From Glandiceps talaboti (lineage: Eukaryota; Hemichordata; Enteropneusta; Spengelidae), in assembly GCF_964340395.1 (NCBI RefSeq), contig NC_135564.1, positions 6,380,861 through 6,444,860 on the forward strand: a stretch of DNA of 64,000 nucleotides, in the 5' to 3' direction. This document shows positions 14,946 to 29,227 of this stretch, piece after piece. Position 1 is the first letter of the stretch. Each line of letters begins with the position of its first letter. The notes beneath the pieces were generated by a model, which did no database searches, was not told the DNA's origin, and worked only from the letters and a program-made list of their open reading frames with translations. Position numbers and translations under genes: made by a program.

Positions 14946-16128
14946 GAGAAGAGTGGAGAAGAATAGAGAAGAAAAGTGAAGAGACGAGAAGAGAAGAAAA
15001 GAGACAAGACAAGATGAGAACAAAACAGAACATAAGGCTAAGTGAATATTACATGTAGCAATGACAAAGATTGAGTTAAGTAAAATGGTACCAGTGCATT
15101 CTGATTAATGATGACTAGACAGGGAAAGTAAAAGATAGGAGACTTTGATAATGGTATAAGTAAAAGGAAATAAGACTGGGGATGTGCGGACATCTTAAAT
15201 AAAACGTGTTAATCATTTGGTATTATTCAACTACAGTATCTTCATCATTTTATTTCCATAAGTCACTAACTGAAAAGTTTCAAGCTGTCAAGCAGTTCAA
15301 TTTGCATCTCAATTTGATTACACCAATTTTCCAATGTTTAGACCTAGCAGGGATTAACAAAATGGGATTATTTCGGTATTTATATTTCAAATTAACTTTT
15401 GACCAAAACAAAGGGTTTAAACTTTCAAAAAAAAACATTTGTTGTTATTTCAGTAAATAATAGTTTGTGTACTGTAGTATTAGAAAGAGGAATTTAAATG
15501 ATAATAACAAGTGCATGACAGTGACAGATTTCAACAGGGAACTAACCCTTTTACAATATCTGGTTATAACTGTCTTTTTTTCTGGGCCTGAAATCAAGGT
15601 CAATGCAGACAAGTTGGTGTCTGTGCAATAAATGCAGCCATGACAAGCCATTAGGGGGCTGACTAAATGGGGCTAGCAAGACCTTGTGACTTTCATCTGA
15701 TAAGCTGTATGCCACAGCCTCAGTAAAAAGCCATTTAATCGCATGTGTAATGACTGGTCTCAGAACTGACAGTTTCCAACAACATGGCAACTACTGAATA
15801 GCTGTAGATTTGACAGCTTCTCTTAATGCATGGCTTCGCATCAAACTCAACTCTGATACCGAATCTTTATTCCTTCGTATCTTTGTGATACAGAAATGAC
15901 AGGGGAAAAAAACTCATTTACACCTCTTACCTCAAAGATGTCAAATGACATGACTCATGCTATAAAGATATAGATTACACCAAACTATTTGATTGCATAA
16001 ATAGAGGTATTATGGGGAAAATAAACAACAATGTAGTAAAAAAAACAACAGAATAACAATTATTTATTATCAATGTACACACCAATGACTTGGTACTTTA
16101 CTATACTTTACACTCACTGCAACATAAT

Positions 16129-16201
16129 CTGATGATGTCATCAAATTGTGATGGAGATTATCGATGATGGTTGATAAACCACCATTTTGATGACATCATC
16201 A
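16129..16201. repeat. Inverted repeat around GATGATGTCATC
   Basis: CTGATGATGTCATCAAA near 16130 is matched by its reverse complement TTTGATGACATCATCAG near 16186-16202, giving a hairpin with 17-bp arms and a loop of about 40 bases. A further inverted copy of the arm (ACAATTTGATGACATCAAAT) lies at about 16213-16232. It could be the remnant of a small foldback element. Confidence 0.75.
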
Positions 16202-16431
16202 GAATTCCTTCCACAATTTGATGACATCAAATGCATGAAATTATATTTCTCAATCCACTTTCATTCTTACATGCTAAATAATGTTTTCAGTTATCTGTTA
16301 ACTGACTAACATTAATTGCACAACAGACCAAATTATGACTTCAGTTGAAAAATACATTCAGAAAGTAACATTCTGTTTAGAAAAAGAAATCGCCATGGTT
16401 TAATTATTAGGTGCAAGACATCAAAGGTAAG

Positions 16432-16790
16432 TAAGCTAGAGCTTTCACACATACTAAGCTACTGAACGAGATAGAACTTTCACACATACTATGCTACTGA
16501 ACTAGATAGAACTTTCACACATTCTAAGCTACTGAACTCGATAGAACTTTCACACACACTAAGCTACTGAACTACATAGAACTTTCACACATTCTATGCT
16601 ACTGAACTAGATAGAACTTTCACACATTCTGTGCTACTGAACTAGATAGAACTTTCACACATACTATGCTACTGAACTAGATAGAACTTTCACACATAAT
16701 ATGGTACTGAACTAGATAGAACTTTCACACATACTATGCTACTGAACTAAATAGAACTTTCACACATACTATGCTACTGGAAATATTTTG
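16432..16790. repeat. 35-bp tandem repeat
   Basis: About ten units made of AGAACTTTCACACATACTAT followed by GCTACTGAACTAGAT. Point variants include TTCT for TACT and AAGCT for ATGCT. The array ends at TGGAAATATTTTG. Confidence 0.95.
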
Positions 16791-17034
16791 TAGACTTTTG
16801 TTGATATTATTTGATTTAATTGACTGACAAATTGCTGTAAATATGTATCTAGTATGGAACAGAAACATTGAGGTGACAATTTAGGAGGATTTAGTTTGAC
16901 AGGAAAATTTATGGTTTTCATAAATAGTTGATCAAATTCATTAATAATATCAAAATATGGTTGACAATTATGTAAATTATGAAAATACTAGTATAATGGT
17001 AGTGGGGAATGGAAAGCTGTGAGAGAATTGTTAC

Positions 17035-17175
17035 TGTTATACTAGGTATAGGATTAGGGAGGGGGTCAGTAGTGAATATACCAGGCATAGGAGGTGGGGA
17101 GGGGTTAAATAGTGAATATACCACCAGGCATAAGGGGTGGGGAGCTGTTAAATAGTGAGTATACCAGACATAGAT
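17035..17175. repeat. ~55-bp imperfect tandem repeat
   Basis: About three units share GAATATACCAGGCATAGG, GGTGGGGAGG and TTAAATAGTGA. A short GGAGGGGAGTGAAG duplication follows near 17250-17280. Confidence 0.8.
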
Positions 17176-20100
17176 TCTATTAGAAGGTGGGGAGGGTTCC
17201 ATAACATTTAAAGACCTATAAACCCTTTTACCAGGACATACAGGGGTAGGAGGGGAGTGAAGGAGGGGAGTGAAGGAGGAGGGAACAAATACAAATTTAG
17301 ATAAAACTATGGCAGTGAAGCATAGAAAACTAACATTGTAAAGTCAAGCCATGTGTTTGAATGTAAATTTTTGCATTTCCATATTGTCAGAGCAATGTTT
17401 TGAAGACCTGACAAAGTTAATTGGTCAAATGTCAATGTAAAATGTATGACTCCCTGGTGGATACGTAAATGACTTGATAATTCAGTCAGTAAAAATTCCA
17501 TCTTATGTCGACTTCCAAAGCTTCACAATTTCATATTAATAACAGTAATCAAGTTTGATGAATCTCCAGTCACACAGCTGGTAGCATGTACATTTAACAA
17601 AAGGAAGTTTTTGATACATTATTTTTTTTTTACTTGTGATCAAATATGTTTATATATTTAGAGGTATGACATAGATCTGCTGATTGATGGTGTTAAGCGG
17701 GATGGGTTAAACAAGGAATGGCATCATGCCAATGATAGTTTAAGACTGATATTGTAAATTATTGACGGTGAGTTGTAAAAATCTGAATAACAAAAACTTA
17801 TCATTATTATTAATGAGGTAATACCTATGAGGCTAGTGCCATCCTTTGTGTATGGGTTATATTGCAAATGTTTTTTGTTCTCGTCATGACAAACATCGTT
17901 TTTGTCTGAGGTGGATATTCACCAAACTGTAACTGTGACTGATGAACTTGGTTGACTAAATCTCCTGACGAGTGAAATTCAATTTATAAAGTTACAACAG
18001 ACGATTAAATACTTGCCAATTGTGAGTCAGGCAGTTATACGATGAATTACCATGACTCAGTGAACACGGAAAAATTAACAAATGTCTTTATGATCTCACA
18101 AATAATACTATAAAAAAATTACAAAAATATCAAAAAGTAGTCATTTTATGAACAGACAACAGTCACACTTAACTACTCGCTGTTGACGATGAACACATTT
18201 AGTCACATTTTTTAGGAAACAGCTAAATAGCTAAATGCTCGGTACCCTTTTTATCAGTGATGGACGGGGTTTTGAAACTGAATGCACATGAGTCTAAATT
18301 AGAAATTACTGTGTTATGTCTAATGTAAGGCCGTCCTTCAACAAATAAAACCAAATTTCAAGGTCTACTCTGTCGCATTCGTATTCAGTTTTTCTATATC
18401 TGTTCCATTTTGTATGCTCTTTATAGACGGTATCACTGTCTCTGATAATTCACATTAGATCTGAATACAATAGCATGCTATGATATGTAAAATGACTATC
18501 TACAATGAATGTATAGGAAGTAACTCATTGAATAAATTCATCAATATTCTTACTGCATACAAAGGATTTTCAAATATCAGTACATTTTTCATATTTTCTA
18601 CTAAATTTTTCAAAATAATGTTCATTTTTCATAAAGTTTTTACTTCAGCATACACCAAATATCCGAGTATGAAGTATTTTATAATCTCAAAGTCTGCTGA
18701 ATTTAGGCGTATTTGTACACACAATGCTCTGAAGGGACCACAATTTTGTCTCCAAATAGTAAATTATGAAAATTTACTGTTAAAAATTAACCATTATGAA
18801 AGTTTTTATTTTTAAAAATATACCCAGTGAACAAGAATGGAATATTTACTGGATATTGGTTTATACAAATGCATAATACTCTAGGAGAAGAAAAATTTGT
18901 ACCCAAAATAGCAAATTGTGAAAATTTGAAAAGCCTTCGAAAATACATTAAGAAGGTACAAATTGTGGAAACTTAAGACTTGCACGAGTTTTATTTTGAA
19001 ATGACATTGACTGTGAGAATATGTACTTTGTGAACAGACAGTCTGATGGGAAAATATCAGGATGAATATCCCTAGAATCAATAGAACAGTTGAATCATGT
19101 TTGTCATCATAAACCTGTGTGAGGTAATAACAGAAAAGGAACTCGTATTGATTAGAAGTGAAATGAACACACTACTTTCTCATTGGCATTCCAAACACAC
19201 CGTCTAATTACTACGCGTGTCTAACGCTAGTCACAAATTTCATAGCTACAGATATTGCACAGTACTACTCTATCAACTAGCAAGTGAGTAACTTTGCTTT
19301 GAGAAGGGTTCACTACTCTATAAACATACAGATTATATTATGAGCTTCAGGCAAAAAGCTGCATAACCAATTTGAATAAAAGCTCAGAAAACAACCTCCA
19401 TGGGATGTCTCTCGGTTTTAGCTTCATTACGAAAGTGTCAGAGCAAGTAAACGTCATGACTACAATATCCATTACCGTAGCAACATAATCATATTGTTCT
19501 CTGCTTTGTCGCTGTCAGGTCTAAAATTACCAGAATTTTTTTTTTTTTTAATTTGAGAAAATATATCCATTTAAGTCTACTGAGAGGACAATTTACATAA
19601 TTTGCATATTGTAACAAAAATAAGTCGTAATTACCTTTAGACACTTTTTAATTCACAAATTGAAATGGTAAGAAGACAAAAGGAAATTGACAGGACGATA
19701 GTCAATTGTCAATTTGGGTAATATTATAAGTGATAGCCATCTCTGGAATTGAAGCATATATTCCTGAGTGGACGTCTGACGGTACGTGTGCCTGCCATGT
19801 GCTACTCATAGTTACTCATGAACACCATTCCATTACATTACATTATACCATATTTGGCTTACTACTTCCAATTGGTATCACCTAAAGTCAATCCTACATT
19901 ATTCCACCCTAGCCTCTTCCCCTCCTTCATGTCATCCTCCCAACCTCCCACCCCACCCACCCCCGAAAAGAATCTTTGACATCAAAATATTTCAAACTGT
20001 GATATACTAACAATGACATGTGAAAGTTCTACAATTCATTTACAACTATTGTATAGTATAACTCTTACTAACACTAGACAAAATGTCCCCTAAAAATAGT

Positions 20101-23100
20101 CTAGTCAATTATTGAGATTAATAAGAAGAAAACATAAAATTTCTTGGTAAATTTATATCACCATCTTTTACTATTTCATCTTAAAATTAATCTATTTTTT
20201 TATCACATACAGTGAGAAATATATTTCCTGCTCAAATTAAGCACCCAACGTTATTACTGAGAAAGCTTCTTTTTTTTCGTCTAAAAAGTACAAAAAATCC
20301 TAAATATTCAAATTTGTGTGAATACGACGCTAGATATTAAATTTGTGAGCCCTGTCAATAGGGGTACGATATGAGTTGAAATGATTTGACTTCACAAATG
20401 TATGAGTCATACAATGAATGTGATAATACTGTATTTAAAAAAACTACAGCATGTAAATTATTCACCTCATTTTCTGAGTATTCATTTCACCTACCTTGTT
20501 CGCTTTCATTAGTACATATTTAATTTCATATTCTCAATTAACATGAGACAAGCAAAGACTAGATAAATTTTGATCCAGTAAATGTACCTGTCTGGCGTAC
20601 TGCTTACACTTATTAGCTTCCATATATATATATACATTTCATGTCTGTAATGTTACGAATACTAATTACTCATTATAAATACATTTTAAATTATATCAAA
20701 AAACTCGACCTGACTCTAGCAACAGCGACTGCAACACAATCTTGTCAATCTTTGTTACTTTTTGAAGAAGAAAAAATATTTCCCCTGCAGCAGAGATAAA
20801 AATGGAAAGTGCTCCGAGGTGGTGTAAAATATTAAAAATTATTCATCTGGATTGCACAGACTATGTTGTCTTGATATTTTCGGCTTGGACTCAAAATGAG
20901 TAAATCTCAATGGGGAGTTCTGGTCAGAAAGCCAACCGTGTCACTATCCTGGTTCTCTACGGAGAAGCACACCAACATGCACTGATAACGAAGTTAATTT
21001 AAAATGCAAAATACAAGAAAATTGAATATGTAATAAGATCAGTAAGTCTATGCTAGTATGGGAGATATAATAACGTGGAACTAATAACCTAGGTCACAAC
21101 TAGCGCGACTTGGCACATTTTGAATCTAGAAATTTATAACATTGGGGGGGTTCATTAACAGCCATGGTGATACCAATTAACGACAAAATATGTTAAAAAG
21201 ACAGTCACAATATTAATTTATTTTGCTAGATTGTAACATAAATGTATTCAAAATGCATCACACTGACATTTTATTCTGTATAAAACAGTAATTACCATAC
21301 TTATATAGTCAACATTTCACTCAATGCATAATGTCTAATTTTTTTTAAAAAAACAGAAAACAAGCATGGATGCAGGAGACACGTGTGAAATGCACAGATT
21401 TACTTTGTGGATGGTGTCAATTTAGGTTACGATCAACCAGAGTGTGTCGGTTGTCATGTACACTGCCTGGCAGATTGATGGATAGCCCATGATCAGACGC
21501 ACCCAGCCACACATTTCACTCTTAAGCCTGGTTCTCATTTAAAAATTAAGTGCATATCACAAGGTGGGCTGGGGTTGTCTTATCTATTTGCATTGCCTCA
21601 ATTTAGTAAGAAAAAAACAGCCGACTTAGTTCTTTGTCAGTGGTCAAGTCCCTATAGGAATGGATTCCATGCACTTTAACATACTGATAAGGGAATAGGG
21701 CAAAAGATAGCACAAATATTTCAAATCAAGAAATTAAAATCATTTCAGTTTTTTTTTCAATTTGTCTTACGTGATGATAGGTATTTAATTTCTTTTCTAA
21801 AAACAGCAATAATAAAACTAGAATATTGATTGCAATGTTTAATTTGTTGAATTATTTTTCATAACTGTATGAAAATTATTTTTTTCATGGTGTTAAGACA
21901 GGAAGAGCGTTCCATTTATTTCAGTTCTTCATTTAGTCAGTGGAAAGAATTCAAATTGACATACGAGGTTATGCAAAACAAGAAACTTGTCCAAATTTAA
22001 TTGGAACGTACTCCCTTATATTTCCAATGTGTATCTTATCATAGCTATGTGTGCGATGTACTTGAATGGCCAGCTGCTTTACATCTCCCATAGCAGTTTA
22101 TCATTTTTATCATCGAATTTGCCTTAGCAACGGAGTGTCTGGCTGTTGACCCATTATGTGTTATCTTAAAATCCCCAAATGATGATGAACCGAATATTTC
22201 CAAGTGCACAGATTAAAATATACAACACGGAAATAGCCAATCGTGTGTATCTGTACTACTAGTAAAATATTTAGCCAATATACGTTCCTTCGGGCAGGTG
22301 GTACACCTTCGGTAAAACTGACATCTCACCATATGAATTATCCTGAGTTTAAACCCGTTTAATGTTTGTCGATTAAAATTAATAGTAGTGTACTATAGCG
22401 AATAAACATGCTGAAATTAATAACAATCGCGTCGTAGTCGCTACCGAGCATCGTTAACTGCATCGTGGATGAGTGAAGCTTCCGATAGCCCACGTTACGC
22501 ATTTGAATCGATAGTAAACACTAGTAATTCTAACACCTCTTTGTTTTTGTCAACTCGGCCGCTGAAACAAAGACGAGTAATCAGCCTTGATAACAAAAGA
22601 AATCAGTCGGCACGCGACCCGAGTAATATCTCAACAAATGTTTGATCGGAGTTACACAAGGAAAACACACATGACAAAGAGAAAAACACGATTTCGAAAT
22701 ATTTCATGGCATGGATACGGAACGAACACAGTTCTCTTTTCTCTCTGTCAGTGAACGTTTCTCGTGAAAAATCGATTTGCTTTGTGTGTATGGAATTATT
22801 AAATTAGCCATGAAAAATATCCCACAGAGTCACACTATGACAAAAAATAGTATATTAATTTCTAAATGTGATGAGAAAAATATACAAGATCAGTATATTT
22901 TATATGTACGCACCCCTGGTAATGTCTTCTGTTCGTGGAGCGCGCTTTGGGCACGCAGGGCACTGTCTCTGTCACAGTACGTCAAAAAGGCACAGCCTAC
23001 GAGAAAACAAAAGGCAATTCCTAAATTACTATGGGTCATAGAGAAACCAGCTTATCCTGAGAATTAGCACGAATTCTGTAGATTTAGAAAATTATTTTGA

Positions 23101-23174
23101 GTGACTCAGATATCAACCCAGTGATGAATGAATATAAAAAGTCATCGCTGAGAACATCGTGTTTTCATACATAC

Positions 23175-23391
23175 CCTTGTGCATGCCGGTGAAACGGTCC
23201 TTGAGAACTGTCAGTTCGTAGATACGTCCGTACTCTTCGAACAGTGGCCGCAAGTCCTTTTCCTCCAAATTCCTGGGAATTTGGCCTACAAACAACTTGA
23301 TGGCATCATGATCCTTCAGAGGGATTGTCTGCGGTGGGTTCGGAACTCCATTTTTTACGCTGTCCCCACCGCTAGTCTGGACTGCAGCCAT
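23175..23391 (-). CDS. CELF: CELF/Bruno-like RNA-binding protein, first coding exon (partial)
   Basis: CELF proteins bind GU-rich RNA through three RRMs and control splicing, translation and mRNA decay. This exon encodes 72 residues plus one base: a variable N-terminus ([15 protein letters not shown]...), then [19 protein letters not shown] and the first half of RRM1. The RNP2 motif LFVGQI lies at residues 33-38, and the exon ends [12 protein letters not shown]. The exon stops at AAG-G followed by GTATGT, so RNP1 (KGCAFLTY in relatives) would lie in the next exon. I recall vertebrate CELF genes splitting RRM1 at the same MHKG position. DHDAIKLF with [10 protein letters not shown] points to the CELF3-6 group rather than CELF1/2. 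I chose the ATG at 23391 because its context (A at -3, G at +4) is stronger than that of the in-frame ATGs at 23400 and 23460. The remaining exons are not recognised in the window. Confidence 0.93.
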
Positions 23392-24000
23392 GTTCGTCAT
23401 TGTCAGAAAACGAGTGATACAGGCTAAGCGAGTAAAGGCGCTGCGTTTTGAATATAACAATTATGCAAATGACATGTTAATCTATATATATATGTTGAAA
23501 TTGATTAAAATCGACATTTCTCCCGCCATTCAGTGCGTATAATTTACATGATAATAGAATTATGACATCACCACCATAATAATTTTTCATTATATTTGTC
23601 AAAGCGAAACTACCCAGCATGTGCGCCGTCAATGAATATTTTAACAAGTAAATATTGGCGACTGCGTTGTGAATGGAGTGTTGCACCAACTCGCACAGTT
23701 ATATCAAACATAATTCAGAAATCTAAACGCCGAATCATTTTGTTCGTTTTTTCTCGAGGGAAGGCGATGCCTAGTAATCATCGCAATGGCCGTTTTACGT
23801 TTTATTTTCCTTTTCACAATATGACAAAGGGAGCTGCAAATTGATGTCAGAGGTCACAACGTGAGGAGATTGGAAGAAAAACCGCAATGTCATTTCGTTC
23901 TCGCCTCACATGACAGCAATACTACGGAGCGTAGTTTAATCCCGTGGGTCATAGGTATTTCAAGGTGCACGGGTTTTCGTTTCCGTAGCTTCGTACTATA
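23392..24000 (-). promoter_or_regulatory. Probable 5' UTR and promoter region of the CELF gene
   Basis: This is the sequence immediately upstream of the CELF start on the minus strand. It has noticeably more CpG (for example CGCCGTCAATG, GGCGACTGCGTTG, AAACGCCGAATC) than the surrounding AT-rich DNA, as does 22400-23000 on the other side. That fits a housekeeping or developmental promoter, but no TATA box, initiator or transcription start can be fixed by eye. The frame open from 23460 to the chosen start could extend the protein but lacks family support. Confidence 0.4.
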
Positions 24001-27000
24001 AATGCACTATGAGTGTATTTTTTTCTGGGGAAGGACAACGCCATCAGAACTGTGCGATGGAGGTACATCAGCATGATGTAAACTAAACTACAGCACAGAA
24101 TTATTACAATCAAACATGTTGTAAGTTTTGTGAGTGTTGTGATCATAGTTTCAGTTTTTCTTTGTGACTGAGTTGTGTCAATTGATTAGCTTTGCCATTT
24201 GTTTTCCTGGTAAATATATTTTTCCTTTGACATAATGGGAAAATGTAAGCTTATTTTTAAAATTAAACTCGACAAAATGTCCTAAAGGGATCGAGTTTCA
24301 AAGCTGCCAATTTGGTCTCTTTTTTTTCAGATAAAAGAGTCTGGCCAGCACAACAAGGCCATTATTTGTGACCTCGGGTAGATTTTACATCCCAGATGTC
24401 CCTATTTGACGGGTTTAAAGTGAATGACAGGTCATTAAATCACCCAGGCCACTGAGACAATTAACCAGACCGTAATCTGAAACAAAGGAACAATGGTGGT
24501 AGAGACAAAAGCAAAGAAACTGTCACTGCCGCACCGTGAACCCATGGCACGTGCCAGTATGAATATATGGAAAATAATCAAAATCAAGTAACAATAACAG
24601 GAATGAACTTGACAGAGAAACACAAGGACAATATTTCCTAAGGATTATTCTAAAGAACTTGATGTCTCCAATATACTTGCAGATCATGGGGTTGTTTGAA
24701 ACCAGTATAGGCTACCGGTGTTTGTTTAAATACATATCTAATATGTGTACCGACTGCTTTGTAATAAATCTTGATGGACTCAGCTGGCAAGCCGATCGTT
24801 GAAATGTGATAACCTACAGGTATTGGTTTATTGTAATTTGGCGTTTGTAGGACTAAGGATGTATAGGGTATATGATCCCACTGTAACTATGGTAACACAC
24901 GAGTATACATATAACTAGCCCAGCGACTTTAGTAATGTCTTGGTGTGGAGAACTTCTTGAGAATAGTACCAAGACAATGATCTGGGCGTAGAGAGCTCCT
25001 TGGGGTAGCACCAAGACAAGTCTCTGGGTTAACACATACAGCAATACAACTCTGCACTGTGCATTGCTCATCATGTGTCCTGTTGAATTCAACATAAAGT
25101 CTGACTTGAATGTGAAACGGTCTCTGCACTACAGCAGTACACTACACTAAATTACACAACAGTACAATATTTAGCAACGTCCAATATTTGGTAATGTTCA
25201 TACACAAACATTAACTAGGCAAATGAGGTGAATTGTGTGTATGTAGGCTATCAACTAAATTAGACTGTCTTTTATAATTTGTTTTGCATTGAGGTAATGG
25301 ACTAATATTTACATACGGTATTAATGTAATTATAACCTTGAATTACTCCACGTTCAAATCATCGAATATTACAAATAATAACTGATTAGGAAAAAAATGT
25401 CACGTGATACTTCTGACACGACAAGGATATAAAATTTGTAATCCCGAAAAGTCCAGGATTAAAATATAAAATAATAATGAGCCACCCACGGTCACTTCTG
25501 TCATGGTGGGCACACTGACTTGGTAACGTATTCATCCGATGTCATTTTAGATTTAGGATCCACAGAGAGTGCGTTGTCAACTGACTTTAGAGCAATAAAT
25601 TAACAATTGAATCAAGGAATGATTTGATATGATCAAGGTCAACAAACTAGTGGATTTTCATTTCCTCTCTGGTGACGTCATGGGACAAAACTCTTTAAAA
25701 CCAATTACAACGGTAAAAAATGTTTTGTCATTTGTTTTTGATATATTGCAAAGTTAGTCGAGAATATCCTGGAGAACGGAGTATTTATTAGAATGGATGT
25801 GAAAATATATTTGAACGTACTTCCGTTTATATATCAGCAGAGTTTTATATGAAGTCATTATACTTCAACGCAATATGTCGACATATTATTTCTGAGAGTC
25901 GTCATTTGAAGTGCGCCCTCTAATCCCTTTCACTTAATTTGTATTGATGACGTCAAAGGGTAGAGAGAACCAGACTTTATGATGGTTTGAGTCATATAGA
26001 TGTCTATTTATGTAACGATGGAATAGAGAGGCACGAGTGTCAGTTACTAATATTTAGCGGTACTTTGTCTTTGGACAATAGCTGTCCGCTTCGTGTGTGA
26101 GACCATATACGTTGTGTAGTGTTTTTATTGCCAAATTAACTCAACTTTTAGGCTACCCAACGTCATTTCCACCTTCTAAGCTCCTCCGACAGCAGTTGTT
26201 ACTTAAGGTGTCAACATTTTGTTGAAACTATATGTATTAAAGAAATAACTGTTGTAAATCATAACACCAGTACTGTAATTAGATATTATACACAATGGAT
26301 GATGATTGATTGAATAGGAATGAATCGGACTGGCGGTAACTTGAAACCGTTCCTCAAATTGTAAATCGGTCCAAGATGAACTAACAGATGGAGAAAAGTG
26401 AAACCAAACAAACAGTTACGAATAACAGCTTCCCTGTTACAAATTTATGTTATTTAATACATAAATTTTCAAACTAACAACTGTGTTATTCCATCCAAAA
26501 TATCGTGACGTAATTAGCTTAACCTACTTACAGGCGTTTAGATACAAATCTCACTTATAACACATGATACTATGCATGCATTGTATGATAACATAGTGTA
26601 TATTTTTTTTTATAACGCATAAATTTTAAGAGTTTAATTAAAATACTTGTCGCTGGGAAAGCCATAAATTTCATTTGAATTGGAAGAGGTTTAGTGGTAT
26701 TCGGTTTCAGTCAATAGGTACACATAAACTGGTTACTAGGCTACGACGATCGATAAGCTTACTCCTATAAGTGCGCTACGGTGTTTGATGTGAACCTTGT
26801 ATAGTCATCGGGATTGTCAATGTGTGGGAAGAAAACGTGTGAGCGATATAAACTTTTTTTTTAAATATTTAGAAAACAATGGCCAGGTCAAAATTTGAAG
26901 TCTTCCGTGATAGTAATAGTTGTGATGTTTAAACCATCCAACCAATATTAAACTTATATGCGCGTACAGTCAAATAATTAATAAATCTTTTGGAGAAATC

Positions 27001-27021
27001 AGTCAGTCGATGTCAGCCAAC

Positions 27022-27400
27022 CAACCAAGCAACCAAGCAACCAAGCAACCATCCATCCATCCATCCATGTCCAGCCAGCCAGCCTTAGTTTAGTCTTGCT
27101 GCTGGACGTTCGGGCTTTCTTTCGATGCTAAAACTATAAGCGAACGAAGTTCGCATGTGAGGGCCCGCTCGGATGTTCCATCCTCGATAGCGTTGTTCGG
27201 CTGTGTGTCGTATTTTATCGGAAGAACATCCGAGGGCTAGCTGATAGACTAGCCTTAGTTAGAAAGTCAGTCAGTTAGTTAGATAGTCAGTAAGTCAGTC
27301 AGCCAGTTAGTTAGATAGTCAGTCAATCAGTCAGTCAGTCAGTCAGTCAGTCAGTCAGTCAGTCAGTCAGTCAGTTAGTTAGTCAGTCAGCTTGACAGTT
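27022..27400. repeat. Simple-repeat cluster (CCAA/CCAT and CAGT) flanking a hairpin
   Basis: Runs of CCAACCAAGCAA and CCATCCAT at 27022-27075 are followed by a GC-richer unique block. A (CAGT)n/(TTAG)n tract at 27270-27385 follows. Within the unique block GCTCGGATGTTCC (about 27168-27180) pairs with GGAAGAACATCCGAG (about 27220-27234). A CCTTAGTT(T)AG phrase occurs on both sides of the block, near 27083 and 27253. Confidence 0.8.
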
Positions 27401-28989
27401 TGTTACACTGTTAGTCCACAGACAAGCTAAGGAAACTACCATTACTAGTATGCTGGTAGCACTCAGTACTCCGAATGATGTTATACATATATCCTGTGTA
27501 TCTTTGTAAGATAAAGACTTGCACCATAATATTATAAGTACTAAAGCTCAGTCATAATGAACTAAATTTTCAATTCAGTTTGGTTCTTGACTTATTCAAG
27601 TTTTAATATCACACTTTATACCCGACACGCGTCATGAGTGATGGTCATTCACAGGATCATACGTACCGCCTCAGCTGCACAGCGCCACCCAGTGGTGTGA
27701 TAAACAACGGATCAGTCTCACAGAAAAGTCCCCCCCCCCCCATTTATCCTTTATCCTTTAGTCAACAAGTGTGAACACACATACAATGAAAACGACAAGA
27801 TATTTTGACACTCGAGACGAACAAGAGAACTAATTGGGCTCGTACCGGACATAACATATTGACCAAAAACCAAGCCATATGTTCAAGTATTTCGGGAGCG
27901 TCTGTGGCTATAATTGCACGCAGTGCTATATTGTTTCTACTTTATCATAATGAGTAAATTTGTGTCAGAGTACAAGGTTAAAAATAATAAAAATATGTAC
28001 TGAAATATCGCTATTTTATGCTGTAAAATGCCAAGTTAAATTCAAACATTTAGTATTGCGTCGCGTCAATGTGTACATGTAACTATATGGAGAATGGTTG
28101 TAAAAAAATAGTACAACTATTTGATATTTCTGTTTTAAGAAATTGTGATATTACTTTTCTCGATACAAACAAGCTCTCGTCAGATCGAGGGTTGGAGACA
28201 AACCATAACTCGATTTCTTTTTCCCCCCATAAACAATGGAGAGAAACTGAATACAGTTTTTACAACTCACAGACCTTTTTGTTCTATTAGACCTCAGACC
28301 TTGGTTGGTCTGAGAATAGACACAGAGTTCTAAGCAGCGGTTCCAATTCTTTCATAACTAATTACAAAGCATATTTGCTGAGATTAGGCATTAATCCTTT
28401 TAGAAAGTGACAGTATTTTGATAGTCCATTGACAGCAAATTAAGAAAACAGAACCATTCAAACCAGTCGCCACCTGTTGATTCCATATTTCCGGTCACGA
28501 CATATGGAGAACACCAACTATCATAGTAGTACCACGGTACCATAGACAATGGAACGAGATTGTACGCCGTCAGTACCAAGTCCTGCTTGCGTTTCTCTCT
28601 ATCATGACAGTGTCCCCGGCAACGTAAAACGAGTTTCCTTTCTGTCACCCCAGAAGTAGTAACACTAATCGTCGCAAACCATAGACCTCGGCATTTTTCA
28701 GTTGTCGATGGTCGTAGGAGAGAAATGCGTCGCGACTTGTGAGAATGGTTACTTTGGACACCATCTGCAGCTAAAGCAGGACTTGATATGGTTAAAATCA
28801 TTACTTATTTTATCCCTTATAAATATGTGTCCGTTTTTTAATCACAATCTTTTGAGTTCTCTGTTAAAAATAAACTTTGAAAGCGAATTTGATACATGCT
28901 GTGGAATATTATATAAATGTTTTTAGTGAAAGTGAAATCATGAACGACACTTATCTCTGGTAGTAAATCGAACACCCAGACAAATATCC

Positions 28990-29033
28990 AGACAGACAGG
29001 CAGACAGACAGACAGGCAGGCAGGCAGGCAGGC

Positions 29034-29085
<52 letters not shown>

Positions 29086-29167
29086 GGACGGGCAGGCAGG
29101 CAGGCAGGCGGGCAGACAGACAGAGACAGACAGACAGACAGACAGACAGGCAGGCAGGCAGGCAGGC

Positions 29168-29227
<60 letters not shown>

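Larger units (their letters stand above)
1..23174 (-). other. Presumptive first intron of the CELF gene (partial)
   Basis: The coding exon at 23175-23391 ends in a GTATGT donor on the minus strand, and no later CELF exon was spotted at lower coordinates. The stretch down to position 1 is therefore best read as its first intron, which is very long in known CELF genes. It is AT-rich with stops in all frames, apart from open frames created by tandem arrays. Short exons of this or an antisense gene cannot be excluded by eye. Between the arrays listed separately I see only unique AT-rich DNA and weak local repeats, such as CCAAT-containing imperfect units near 6060-6250 and short ACCAACCTATC units near 7910-7980. 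Confidence 0.6.

Noticed and set aside
14511-15033. Open frames of 110-170 codons on both strands (Ser/Leu-rich and Arg/Glu-rich)
   Set aside because: Pure pentamer satellite; no unique sequence in the frames.
28400-28801. 133-codon minus-strand frame with normal composition
   Set aside because: No recognisable domain, no splice or poly(A) support, no neighbouring exon.
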